Shown piece after piece: positions 27,315 through 35,942 of a stretch of DNA of 64,000 bases. Each line of letters begins with the position of its first letter. Within the stretch, counting starts at the first letter, position 1. The translations under genes were made by a program, and so were the position numbers. The notes below the pieces were generated by a model that was given only the letters and a program-made list of their open reading frames with translations, had not been told where the DNA came from and did no database searches. Source of the stretch: Flavobacteriaceae bacterium UBA3339 (GTDB lineage: Bacteria > Bacteroidota > Bacteroidia > Flavobacteriales > Flavobacteriaceae); the NCBI GenBank assembly GCA_002360925.1, contig DERN01000001.1:12642-76641 (forward strand). The letters are read 5' to 3'.

Positions 27315-28649
27315 GTGATAAAAGTACTTATAATAGATGATGAAGAGAAATTGAGAAGCTTACTTTCTAAAATTATTAGTTTAGAAGGGTTTGAAGTTTT
27401 TCAGGCATCAACTATTAAATTAGGATTAAAAAGATTAGAATCAAAAGATATAGACGTTGTAATCTGTGATGTTAAATTACCAGATGGAAATGGTATTGAA
27501 ACTGCTAAAATCATTAAAAACAACCACCCAGAGGTTGAAGTAATTCTATTAACTGCTTTTGGAACTATTACAGATGGCGTGCAAGCCATTAAAAATGGCG
27601 CTTTTGATTATATTACCAAAGGTGACGATAACAATAAAATTATTCCGCTTTTGTACAAAGCCAGTGAAAAGGCAACTTTAAATAAAAAACTTCAAAAGTT
27701 AGAAAATCAGTTAAGTGAAAAACATTCTTTTGAAAAAATCATCGGTAAATCAACTTCATTATTAAAAGCAGTCGAATTAGCAAAAAAAGTAGCAACAACA
27801 CCTACAACTGTTTTGTTAACAGGAGAAACAGGAACGGGAAAAGAAATTTTTGCACAGGCTATTCATCAAGCAAGCAATCGATCTTCAGAAAATTTTGTAG
27901 CCATAAACTGTTCTGCTTTTAGCAAGGAGTTATTAGAAAATGAATTATTTGGTCATAAAGAAGGAGCGTTTACAGGAGCTTCCAAAAATCAGAAAGGATT
28001 GTTTGAAGAAGCGCATAAAGGAACCATTTTTTTGGACGAAATAGGCGAACTGGCATTAGATTTACAAGCAAAAATATTACGTGTTTTAGAAACAGGAGAA
28101 TTTTTACGAGTAGGCGACTCAAAACCTATTAAAGTTGATGTGCGTGTTATTGCTGCTACTAATCGAAAATTAGAAGAAGAAATACAAAAAGAGCATTTTA
28201 GAAGTGATTTGTTTTATCGGTTAGCCGTTTTTGAAATTCATTTGCCATCGTTGCGCGAACGAAAAAAAGACATTTTGCTTTTGGCAGATTATTATGTCAA
28301 TTACTTTGCCTTACAAACTAGCCGAAAACCATTAAAACTATCAGAAGAATACGCAACAGCGCTTGAAAATAATAATTGGAAAGGAAATATTCGCGAACTT
28401 AAAAACGTAATTGAACGAAGCGTGATTCTTACAGATTCAGATGTTTTACAAACAGATACACTTCCTGCAGATTTTTTAAATGAAGTTGGTTCTACTAAGG
28501 CTCTTTCGTCATTTTCAATGGCGAACATAGAAAAAAAACATATTCAAAAAATCCTTCAACATACTGGAGGAAATAAAGCAGAAACTGCTCGTTTACTCGA
28601 AATAGGAATTGCAACACTTTATAGAAAAATAGAAGAATACCATCTTTAA
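27315..28649 (+). CDS. Sigma-54-dependent NtrC-family response regulator, probable Kdp activator
   Basis: A 444-residue regulator with a GTG start. The receiver (IIDDEEKL; Asp in ICDVKLPDG) is followed by an AAA+ domain with Walker A GETGTGKE, the sigma-54 contact GAFTGA and Walker B GTIFLDE, and a C-terminal Fis HTH (GGNKAETARLLEIGIATLYRK). It lies directly upstream of the kdp operon, which has its own kinase but no OmpR-type KdpE, so it is very likely the Kdp response regulator. A terminator follows it. Confidence 0.9.
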   Translation: MIKVLIIDDEEKLRSLLSKIISLEGFEVFQASTIKLGLKRLESKDIDVVICDVKLPDGNGIETAKIIKNNHPEVEVILLTAFGTITDGVQAIKNGAFDYITKGDDNNKIIPLLYKASEKATLNKKLQKLENQLSEKHSFEKIIGKSTSLLKAVELAKKVATTPTTVLLTGETGTGKEIFAQAIHQASNRSSENFVAINCSAFSKELLENELFGHKEGAFTGASKNQKGLFEEAHKGTIFLDEIGELALDLQAKILRVLETGEFLRVGDSKPIKVDVRVIAATNRKLEEEIQKEHFRSDLFYRLAVFEIHLPSLRERKKDILLLADYYVNYFALQTSRKPLKLSEEYATALENNNWKGNIRELKNVIERSVILTDSDVLQTDTLPADFLNEVGSTKALSSFSMANIEKKHIQKILQHTGGNKAETARLLEIGIATLYRKIEEYHL

Positions 28650-28670
28650 ATCAGATGTATCATATTGAGA

Positions 28671-28699
28671 AAAGCCTATCATTTTGATAGGCTTTTTTT
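28671..28699 (+). terminator. Intrinsic terminator
   Basis: An 11-bp stem, AAAGCCTATCA / TGATAGGCTTT, with a TTT loop and a long T tail, ending the sigma-54 activator transcript. Confidence 0.93.
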
Positions 28700-28713
28700 T
28701 ATTTCTAAATAAT

Positions 28714-28759
28714 TTGTTTGTTTTTATTTGTTTGATTTATAGTTGTTTGTGATTGTTTG
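28714..28759 (+). repeat. Four TTGTTTG repeats upstream of the kdp promoter
   Basis: TTGTTTG starts at 28714, 28728, 28743 and 28753, so four copies fall in 46 bp between the terminator and the candidate sigma-54 promoter. They could be binding sites for the activator, or simply a T/G-rich tract. Confidence 0.4.
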
Positions 28760-28766
28760 GTTGTTT

Positions 28767-28784
28767 TTGGAACATAAGTTGGCA
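28767..28784 (+). promoter_or_regulatory. Candidate sigma-54 promoter of the kdp operon
   Basis: TTGGAACATAAGTTGGCA resembles TGGCAC-N5-TTGC: TGGAAC at -24, then TTGG at -12 with GG-N10-GG spacing (the canonical -12 element is GC). It lies 24 nt before the first mini-gene ATG at 28808. The sigma-54 activator gene immediately upstream supports the reading. Confidence 0.45.
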
Positions 28785-28807
28785 TAAGGCTTCAAAACAA
28801 TTTAAAA

Positions 28808-28945
28808 ATGAAACATAAAAATGAATGTTCAAGAAGAAGAACAGAACCTCCATCGCTTCCAAAATGGCTTAAATCTTATCATTTAATGCTTTTTGCATTT
28901 CTTGTTTTTATGATACTCGGCACGTGTATAAAAACCTTTTTTTAA
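28808..28945 (+). CDS. Mini membrane protein at head of kdp operon
   Basis: A 45-residue protein: a basic N-terminus (SRRRTEPPSLPKWL) and one hydrophobic helix (LMLFAFLVFMILG). It lies first after the candidate sigma-54 promoter and 16 bp before the next mini-gene. Function unknown; a role in the Kdp complex or its regulation is only suggested by position. Confidence 0.55.
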   Translation: MKHKNECSRRRTEPPSLPKWLKSYHLMLFAFLVFMILGTCIKTFF

Positions 28946-28961
28946 TAAAACCATAGAAAAT

Positions 28962-29045
28962 ATGATGACTATAGTACTTGTATTAGCCGGACTTGCTTGT
29001 TTTGGCTTGTTCATAAAATCGATTGATTTTTTCGATAAACTCTAA
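28962..29045 (+). CDS. Mini membrane protein upstream of kdpF
   Basis: A 27-residue, almost entirely hydrophobic peptide (IVLVLAGLACFGLFIKSIDFF) with an ATG-ATG start. It sits between two other mini-genes with the same spacing pattern. It resembles the very short membrane peptides seen in flavobacterial kdp operons, but I cannot name it. Confidence 0.5.
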   Translation: MMTIVLVLAGLACFGLFIKSIDFFDKL

Positions 29046-29082
29046 AAAGTAAAAACAAAGATTAAAAATAAAAACAAAAAAC

Positions 29083-29160
29083 ATGATGGCATTGTTCCTT
29101 ATTGTTATAGCAGTATTTATCTACATCTGCTATGTGCTTCTTAAACCAGAAGAATTTTAA
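29083..29160 (+). CDS. kdpF: Potassium-transporting ATPase subunit F
   Basis: A 25-residue single-helix peptide ending YVLLKPEEF. Its C-terminus matches the LLKPEKF motif of KdpF, the lipid-like subunit that stabilises the KdpFABC complex. It lies before kdpA with one mini-gene between. Confidence 0.8.
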   Translation: MMALFLIVIAVFIYICYVLLKPEEF

Positions 29161-29172
29161 CCCATTACAATT

Positions 29173-29286
29173 ATGAAATTTAATTACTCATCGTTAAGAG
29201 ATATAGGACAGGTGATTTTAATATTTCTTATGATTTTAGGATGTGTAAAACTGTTTGGATGGATGTTTAAAAACCTATTTAATTAA
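29173..29286 (+). CDS. Mini membrane protein between kdpF and kdpA
   Basis: A 37-residue protein with one hydrophobic helix (VILIFLMILGCVKLFGW) after a polar N-terminus (MKFNYSSLRD). It ends 5 bp before the kdpA ATG, so it is almost certainly co-translated. I do not recognise the family. Confidence 0.55.
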   Translation: MKFNYSSLRDIGQVILIFLMILGCVKLFGWMFKNLFN

Positions 29287-29291
29287 TTAAA

Positions 29292-30980
29292 ATGAATACA
29301 GAAATATTAGGGATTATTGCAATGTTTACAGTAACGGTAGTTTTGGCAATACCGTTGGGAAGATATATTGCAAAAGTATTTGGAAACGAAAAAACAATTC
29401 TAGATCCCATTTTTAATCCAGTAGAAAGAATTTTTTATAAAATAAGCGGTTTAAATCCGCAAACCGAAATGAACTGGAAACAACAAATGTTTGCTTTAGT
29501 AACTATTAACATGATTTGGTTCTTGTTGGGAATACTTATCTTAATGACTCAAGGAAACCTGCCTTTAAATCCAGATCAAAATCCAAGTATGCCTGCCGAT
29601 TTGGCTTTTAATACGGTTATCTCGTTTGTGGTGAACTGTAATTTACAACATTATTCGGGCGAAACAGGTTTAAGCTACCTAGGGCAGTATTGGTTAATGT
29701 TTTTACAATTTGTTAGTGCGGGTACAGGAATGGCAGCGGCTGCTGTGTTGTTTCGAGCTTTTAGAGACAAATCAACGCAAAACTTAGGGAACTTTTATAA
29801 CTTTTTTGTAAAATCTTGTACTCGAATTTTATTACCTATTGCATTTGTAGTGGCCGTTATTTTGGTTTTCGAAGGAACTCCAATGACATTTGAAGGCAAA
29901 GATACCATGACCAATTTACAAGGAGAACAGGTAGAGGTTTCCAGAGGACCAGCTGCGGCTTTTATTGCTATAAAACATGTAGGTACAAATGGAGGTGGTT
30001 TTTTTGGTGTTAACTCGAATCATCCTTTTGAAAACCCTTCTTATTTGTCAAATATGGTTGAAATGTTTGCTCAAACCATTATTCCCATTGCGATGATTTT
30101 TGCATTTGGATATTTTATCCGAAGAAAAAAACTATCGTGGATGATTTTTGGAGTCATGACAGTTGGTTTCTTATCATTAGCAATTCCTAATATTAATATG
30201 GAAATAAATGGGAATCCAGCTATTTCGGCTATGGGAATAGATAATTCGTTAGGTGCCATGGAAGGAAAAGATATTAGAATAGGTGCACCGGCTGCTGGTT
30301 TTTGGAGTATTGTAACTACCGTTATTTCAACAGGATCTATTAACTCAATGCACGATAGTACCATGCCGCTTTCAGGAATGAACGAATTACTTGCTATGAT
30401 GATTAATGCCTTTTATGGAGGCGTTGGTGTTGGAATGCTTAACTTTTTTATATTCATAATTCTGGCTGTGTTTATTAGTGGTTTAATGGTAGGGCGCACA
30501 CCTGAGTTTTTAGGTAAAAAAGTCGAAGCACGTGAAATGAAAATAGCTATGATGATAGCGTTGTTACATCCTTTTTTAATATTGGTAGGTACTGCATTAG
30601 CAGCTGCATTGCCGCAATACACTGCTGAAACTTTAAACAATCCTGGTTTTCATGGATTAAGTGAGATGTTGTATGAATACACCTCTTCATCAGCAAATAA
30701 TGGTAGTGGTTTTGAAGGTTTGGGTGATAATACAATATGGTGGAATATCAGTACAGGTTTTGTACTTATTTTATCGCGTTTCTTACCTATTATTGGTCCG
30801 GTAGCTATCGCTGGTTTGTTGGCACAGAAAAAATACATTCCAGAAGGCGATGGAACTTTAAAAACCGATACAGCAACTTTTGGACTTATGGTATTTGTAA
30901 TTATAGCAATTGTTGCAGCCTTATCCTTTTTCCCTGTATTGGCGTTAGGACCTATTGCCGAGTTTTTTACACTTTATTAA
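29292..30980 (+). CDS. kdpA: Potassium-transporting ATPase potassium-binding subunit
   Basis: A 562-residue multi-pass inner-membrane channel subunit that binds and translocates K+ in the KdpFABC pump. Selectivity-filter regions are visible: NCNLQHYSGE (near residue 115), HVGTNGGGFFG (near 228) and SANNGSGFEG (near 470). The length matches E. coli KdpA (557). The last base of its stop codon overlaps an upstream ATG of kdpB. Confidence 0.97.
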   Translation: MNTEILGIIAMFTVTVVLAIPLGRYIAKVFGNEKTILDPIFNPVERIFYKISGLNPQTEMNWKQQMFALVTINMIWFLLGILILMTQGNLPLNPDQNPSMPADLAFNTVISFVVNCNLQHYSGETGLSYLGQYWLMFLQFVSAGTGMAAAAVLFRAFRDKSTQNLGNFYNFFVKSCTRILLPIAFVVAVILVFEGTPMTFEGKDTMTNLQGEQVEVSRGPAAAFIAIKHVGTNGGGFFGVNSNHPFENPSYLSNMVEMFAQTIIPIAMIFAFGYFIRRKKLSWMIFGVMTVGFLSLAIPNINMEINGNPAISAMGIDNSLGAMEGKDIRIGAPAAGFWSIVTTVISTGSINSMHDSTMPLSGMNELLAMMINAFYGGVGVGMLNFFIFIILAVFISGLMVGRTPEFLGKKVEAREMKIAMMIALLHPFLILVGTALAAALPQYTAETLNNPGFHGLSEMLYEYTSSSANNGSGFEGLGDNTIWWNISTGFVLILSRFLPIIGPVAIAGLLAQKKYIPEGDGTLKTDTATFGLMVFVIIAIVAALSFFPVLALGPIAEFFTLY

Positions 30981-31003
30981 TGAAACAGCTTAAAGATTTA
31001 AAA

Positions 31004-33013
31004 ATGAATAATAATACCTCATTGTTTCAAAAAAGTATGGTTCAAGAAGCCTTGAAACAATCATTCGTAAAACTCAACCCAAAGTTAATGTTTCGTAATT
31101 CGGTAATGTTTACGGTATGGATTGGAACATTTGTAATGTTTATAGTAAGCTTATGGACGCTTGTAGGTGCAAAAGAACAAGGAAGTTTTGGATATAATTT
31201 TACTGTATTTATCGTACTATTACTTACATTGTTGTTTGCTAATTTTGCCGAAGCTATTGCCGAAGCACGTGGTAAAGCCCAAGCCGACAGTTTACGTAAA
31301 ACTAGAGAAGAAACGCCTGCTATTCTTCAGAACGGTCAAACCATTTCTTCGGCTCAACTTAAAAAAGGAGATGTTTTTGTTTGCGAGGCAGGTGATGTGA
31401 TTCCTTCTGACGGAGAAATTATTGAAGGACTTGCTACGATAGATGAAAGCGCCATTACAGGTGAATCAGCACCCGTAATCAGAGAAGCAGGTGGCGATAA
31501 AAGTTCGGTTACAGGTGGTACCAAAGTACTTTCAGATAGAATAGTGGTACAAGTAACCACGCAACCAGGTGAAAGTTTTTTAGATAAAATGATTGCTTTG
31601 GTAGAAGGAGCAGCACGTCAAAAAACACCGAACGAAATTGCTTTAACTATTCTTTTAGCTGGTTTTACTTTAGTGTTCATTATCGTATGCGTTACGTTAA
31701 AACCTTTTGCAGATTATTCTAATGTAAGCATTACTATTGCCTCGTTTATCGCACTATTTGTTTGTTTGATTCCTACAACTATTGGAGGATTGCTTTCTGC
31801 TATTGGTATTGCAGGAATGGATAGAGCGCTAAGAGCCAATGTCATTACAAAAAGCGGAAAAGCTGTAGAAACAGCAGGAGATATTGATGTGCTATTGCTT
31901 GATAAAACAGGAACTATTACCATTGGTAACCGTAAAGCAACACATTTTTACCCAGCAAACGGTATTGATAAAGTACAATTAATTAAAGCTGCGGTTTTGA
32001 GTTCTATGGCTGATGAAACGCCTGAAGGAAAGTCGATTATAGAATTGGCAGGTATCAATCCAACAAGTTATACTGTAAAAAATCCAGAGTTTGTGAAGTT
32101 TACTGCCGAAACACGCAGTTCGGGTATCAATTATGAAAATATTCGTATTCGAAAAGGAGCAACAGATTCTATTAAAAATATGATTATTCAGGCAGGAAAT
32201 AGTTTTCCGCAAGAAGTGGAAGATCAAGCCAAAGAGATTTCAAAAAACGGAGGAACGCCACTTGTGGTTTCTGAAAATGAGAACGCTTTAGGAGTGATTG
32301 AATTGCAGGATATTATCAAAACAGGTATCCAAGAACGTTTTGAGCGTCTTCGAAAAATGGGAATAAAAACAGTAATGGTTACAGGAGACAATCCGTTAAC
32401 AGCAAAATTTATAGCTGATAAGGCGGGAGTAGATGATTTTATTGCCGAAGCCAAACCTGAGGATAAGATGAATTACATCAAAAAAGAACAATCAGAAGGG
32501 CGATTGGTAGCCATGATGGGTGACGGAACGAATGATGCTCCTGCTTTAGCACAAGCCGATGTAGGTGTAGCCATGAATAGTGGAACACAAGCTGCTAAAG
32601 AAGCTGGTAATATGGTAGATCTTGACAACGACCCAACCAAGTTGATTGAAGTGGTAGAAATTGGAAAGCAATTGTTAATGACTCGTGGTACACTAACAAC
32701 TTTTAGTATTGCAAATGATGTGGCTAAATATTTTGCTATTATTCCGGCACTTTTCATCACAGCTATTCCGGCATTACAAAGTTTAAACATTATAAAACTT
32801 CACAGCCCTGAAAGTGCCATTTTATCAGCGGTTATATTTAATGCTATTATCATTCCAATGTTAATTCCGTTGGCTTTAAAAGGAGTTGCTTACAAGCCAA
32901 TTGGGGCAAGTGCTTTACTTCGTCGCAACTTGTTAATATTCGGTTTAGGAGGAGTTTTGGTTCCTTTTATTGGTATCAAGCTAATTGATATGCTGATATC
33001 CGTTTTCTTTTAA
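31004..33013 (+). CDS. kdpB: Potassium-transporting ATPase ATP-binding subunit
   Basis: A P-type ATPase subunit of about 669 residues. Visible motifs are TGES (ATGESAP-type loop, ITGESAP near residue 155), the phosphorylation motif DKTGTI near 300, and MMGDGTNDAPALA near 505. A start at 30980, overlapping the kdpA stop as TAATG, would add MKQLKDLK. I prefer MNNNTSLFQ at 31004, preceded by TTTAAAA, but both are possible. It energises K+ uptake through KdpA. Confidence 0.96.
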   Translation: MNNNTSLFQKSMVQEALKQSFVKLNPKLMFRNSVMFTVWIGTFVMFIVSLWTLVGAKEQGSFGYNFTVFIVLLLTLLFANFAEAIAEARGKAQADSLRKTREETPAILQNGQTISSAQLKKGDVFVCEAGDVIPSDGEIIEGLATIDESAITGESAPVIREAGGDKSSVTGGTKVLSDRIVVQVTTQPGESFLDKMIALVEGAARQKTPNEIALTILLAGFTLVFIIVCVTLKPFADYSNVSITIASFIALFVCLIPTTIGGLLSAIGIAGMDRALRANVITKSGKAVETAGDIDVLLLDKTGTITIGNRKATHFYPANGIDKVQLIKAAVLSSMADETPEGKSIIELAGINPTSYTVKNPEFVKFTAETRSSGINYENIRIRKGATDSIKNMIIQAGNSFPQEVEDQAKEISKNGGTPLVVSENENALGVIELQDIIKTGIQERFERLRKMGIKTVMVTGDNPLTAKFIADKAGVDDFIAEAKPEDKMNYIKKEQSEGRLVAMMGDGTNDAPALAQADVGVAMNSGTQAAKEAGNMVDLDNDPTKLIEVVEIGKQLLMTRGTLTTFSIANDVAKYFAIIPALFITAIPALQSLNIIKLHSPESAILSAVIFNAIIIPMLIPLALKGVAYKPIGASALLRRNLLIFGLGGVLVPFIGIKLIDMLISVFF

Positions 33014-33031
33014 TTTTTAATACTTAAAAAA

Positions 33032-33595
33032 ATGAAAAAACATATTTTACCTGCATTAAAGTTAACGTTTGTAATGATTGTATTCTTCACTGTTATTTAT
33101 CCACTTGCGGTATGGGGCATTGCACAAATGGCACCCAATTCAGGAAAAGGAGAAATACTAGAATTTGATGGGAAAAAATATTACACAAATATTGGTCAAT
33201 CATTTACAAAAGACGAATATTTCTGGTCAAGACCATCGGCAGTTGGTTATGATGCTTCTGGTTCTGGAGCAAGTAATAAAGGTCCATCCAACAAAGAGTA
33301 TCTCGCCGAAGTACAAGCGCGAATTGATACTTTTTTAATGCGAAATCCTGGAATTCAAAAAGAAGCAATTCCTGTAGATTTGGTAACAGCTAGTGGTAGC
33401 GGTTTAGATCCCAATTTCTCCGTTCAAGCTGCTAAAGTACAAGTTAAAAGAATTGCTAAAATTAGAGGTATAGAGGAAGCTCAATTAAATAAATTGATCG
33501 ATGATCAAATCGAAAGGCCGTTATGGGGATTATTCGGTCCTGAAAAAATCAATGTTTTACAATTAAATATCGCTTTAGATAAGCTTACAAAATAA
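33032..33595 (+). CDS. kdpC: Potassium-transporting ATPase subunit C
   Basis: A 187-residue subunit with one N-terminal membrane helix and a periplasmic domain. It shows the KdpC marks FWSRPSAVGYDASGSGASN and ASGSGLDPNFSVQAAKVQVKRIA. It helps assemble and stabilise KdpFABC. It is 18 bp downstream of kdpB. Confidence 0.96.
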   Translation: MKKHILPALKLTFVMIVFFTVIYPLAVWGIAQMAPNSGKGEILEFDGKKYYTNIGQSFTKDEYFWSRPSAVGYDASGSGASNKGPSNKEYLAEVQARIDTFLMRNPGIQKEAIPVDLVTASGSGLDPNFSVQAAKVQVKRIAKIRGIEEAQLNKLIDDQIERPLWGLFGPEKINVLQLNIALDKLTK

Positions 33596-33671
33596 ATATT
33601 TACTCTTTTTTTAACGATTGGGTGAAAAGAACTACAAACCCAATCGTTTTAAACTATTAATGAACTTCAAA

Positions 33672-34754
33672 ATGAAAAAAACAATCTTGTTTTTGGCAGT
33701 AATGCTAGGAGCAACCATAAATGCATATACACAAGAAATAGAGAAAAAATCATTGACTATAAGTGGTTATGCCGAAGTATATTATCAATACGATTTTAAC
33801 AATCCTGAAACAAATAACCGTCCTGATTTTGTTTACAGTTTAAGTAGAAATAACGAAGTAAGCTTAAATTTAGGTTTTATTAAAGCTGCTTATGAAACCG
33901 AAAAAGTAAGAGCAAACTTAAGCGTTGGAGTAGGATCATATATGAATGCGAATTATAGTACAGAACCTAACGTACTTAAAAATATTTATGAAGCAAATGT
34001 AGGCGTAAAGCTTTCTAAAAAACATAATTTGTGGTTAGATGCTGGAATCATGCCTGCACATATTGGATCAGAGAGTGCCATAGGTGCCGATTGCTTTACT
34101 TTAACGCGTAGTATGATGGCTGATAATTCGCCTTATTTCGAAACAGGAGCCAAATTATCGTACAACACAGCAAACGGAAAGTGGAGTATGGCGGCATTAG
34201 TATTAAATGGCTGGCAACGAATTCAAAGAGTAGAAGGCAATACAACACAAGCTTTCGGACATCAATTAACGTATCATCCAACCGATAAAATCACTTTAAA
34301 TAGCAGTTCTTTTATTGGAAATGATTTTCCAGATAGCGAACGTAAAATGCGCTATTTCCATAATCTGTATGGACAAGTTAAGTTAAGCGAAACAGTCGCT
34401 TTTATTGCAGGGTTCGATATTGGAGTACAACAAAAAGAAAAAAATAGTACAAATTATAACACTTGGTACACACCCGCTGCTATTGTAAAATGGTCTCCTT
34501 CAGAAAAAATCAATTTAGCAGCTAGAGTAGAATATTATAACGACAAAGATGGCGTGATTATCAAAACCGACACAGCTAATGGTTTTCAAACTTTTGGAGC
34601 TTCTTTAAATGTTGATTACTACATTTTATCTAAAGTAGTTTGGCGAACCGAGGTTAAGAACTTAAGTAGTAAAGATGCAATTTTTGTAAACCAAAGTAAT
34701 GAAATGAAAAAAGATAACGTTTCAATAATTACATCCTTAGCAGTACGTTTTTAA
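33672..34754 (+). CDS. Outer-membrane porin of the kdp operon
   Basis: About 360 residues from the ATG at 33672 (MKKTILFLAVMLG), a signal peptide cleaved near AYTQ. In-frame starts at 33618 and 33660 would place charged residues before it. The mature protein is beta-barrel-like, ending in the aromatic SLAVRF. It lies within the kdp operon between kdpC and kdpD, so I infer a pore supplying ions to the periplasm for Kdp. A specificity for K+ is not proven. Confidence 0.8.
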   Translation: MKKTILFLAVMLGATINAYTQEIEKKSLTISGYAEVYYQYDFNNPETNNRPDFVYSLSRNNEVSLNLGFIKAAYETEKVRANLSVGVGSYMNANYSTEPNVLKNIYEANVGVKLSKKHNLWLDAGIMPAHIGSESAIGADCFTLTRSMMADNSPYFETGAKLSYNTANGKWSMAALVLNGWQRIQRVEGNTTQAFGHQLTYHPTDKITLNSSSFIGNDFPDSERKMRYFHNLYGQVKLSETVAFIAGFDIGVQQKEKNSTNYNTWYTPAAIVKWSPSEKINLAARVEYYNDKDGVIIKTDTANGFQTFGASLNVDYYILSKVVWRTEVKNLSSKDAIFVNQSNEMKKDNVSIITSLAVRF

Positions 34755-34798
34755 AATTCAATAATTTTCTCATTCCCTTCATCTTGTTGTGAAGAGGA

Positions 34799-35941
34799 AT
34801 GAGTACTTTTAGTAAAGTTATGGACGAAAGAAAAAGTGCGGAACATTTTTTAGATTTAATTCAAAAGGCACGCAGAGGTAAATTTAAACTTTATATAGGT
34901 ATGAGCGCAGGTGTGGGTAAAACCTACCGAATGTTGCAAGAAGCGCATACCCTTTTACGAAATGGTATAGACGTAAAAATTGGTTACGTAGAAACGCATA
35001 ATCGGGAAGAAACACATGCTTTGTTAGAAGGTTTACCTGTAATTCCTCGTAGAAAATTATTTTATAAAGGAAAGGAATTAGAGGAATTCGATTTACAAGC
35101 TGTACTTAACTTGCGTCCGGAAATTGTAATTATTGACGAGTTAGCGCATACCAATATTGAAGGAAGTGAAAACGATAAACGCTGGCAAGATGTGATAGAT
35201 GTTTTGGATGCCGGAATTAATGTTATAAGCGCAGTGAACATTCAACATATCGAAAGTTTAAATGCCGAAATAAAAGAGATTACAGGGATTGATGTGCAAG
35301 AAAGAATTCCTGATAGTGTAGTAGCACAGGCAGATGAAGTAGTAAATATTGATTTAACTGCCGAAGATTTAATTGATCGATTAAAAGAAGGTAAAATTTA
35401 CGATTTTTCGAAAGTAGCAGCTGCTTTAAACAATTTTTTTAAAAGCGAACATATTCTGCAATTAAGAGAATTGGCATTAAAAGAAGTAGCCTCGCAAGTG
35501 CAACGAAAAGTAGAAACCGAATTGGTTTTACCGCGAAATGTTAAAAAAGATCGTTTTTTAGCTTGTATCAGTTCCAATGAAATTACAGCGAAAAAAGTCA
35601 TTCGTAAAACAGCTCGTTTAGCTAATTATTACAACAGTAAGTGGTACGTCATGTATGTACAAACACCCAAAGAAGCATCGCATAAAATAGCATTAGATAA
35701 ACAGCGATATCTGATTAATAATTTTAAATTAGCTACTGAACTTGGAGCCGAAATCATTAAAGTAAAATCTAAAAACACAACAAAAGCAATCATTAAAGAA
35801 TGTGAAGAACGTAAAATAACAACCGTTTGCATCGGTAAACCTCATATTACATTGGCTAAAATAATCTGGGCAACCGATACTTTTAATGCCTTATTGAATA
35901 AATTATCGAACGAAAATATTGATCTTGTAATATTGTCTTAA
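34799..35941 (+). CDS. kdpD: Short KdpD-type sensor protein (KdpD N-domain plus USP)
   Basis: A 380-residue cytoplasmic protein corresponding only to the N-terminal third of classical KdpD. It has Walker A GMSAGVGKTYRM near residue 34, IIDELAHTN (Walker-B-like), and a universal-stress-protein domain after about residue 245. The transmembrane, GAF and kinase parts are absent. They are replaced by the separate kinase 1 bp downstream. The domain likely senses K+, ATP or cyclic-di-AMP-like ligands. Start chosen at 34799 after GAAGAGGA; 34820 is an alternative. Confidence 0.92.
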   Translation: MSTFSKVMDERKSAEHFLDLIQKARRGKFKLYIGMSAGVGKTYRMLQEAHTLLRNGIDVKIGYVETHNREETHALLEGLPVIPRRKLFYKGKELEEFDLQAVLNLRPEIVIIDELAHTNIEGSENDKRWQDVIDVLDAGINVISAVNIQHIESLNAEIKEITGIDVQERIPDSVVAQADEVVNIDLTAEDLIDRLKEGKIYDFSKVAAALNNFFKSEHILQLRELALKEVASQVQRKVETELVLPRNVKKDRFLACISSNEITAKKVIRKTARLANYYNSKWYVMYVQTPKEASHKIALDKQRYLINNFKLATELGAEIIKVKSKNTTKAIIKECEERKITTVCIGKPHITLAKIIWATDTFNALLNKLSNENIDLVILS

Positions 35942-35942
35942 G

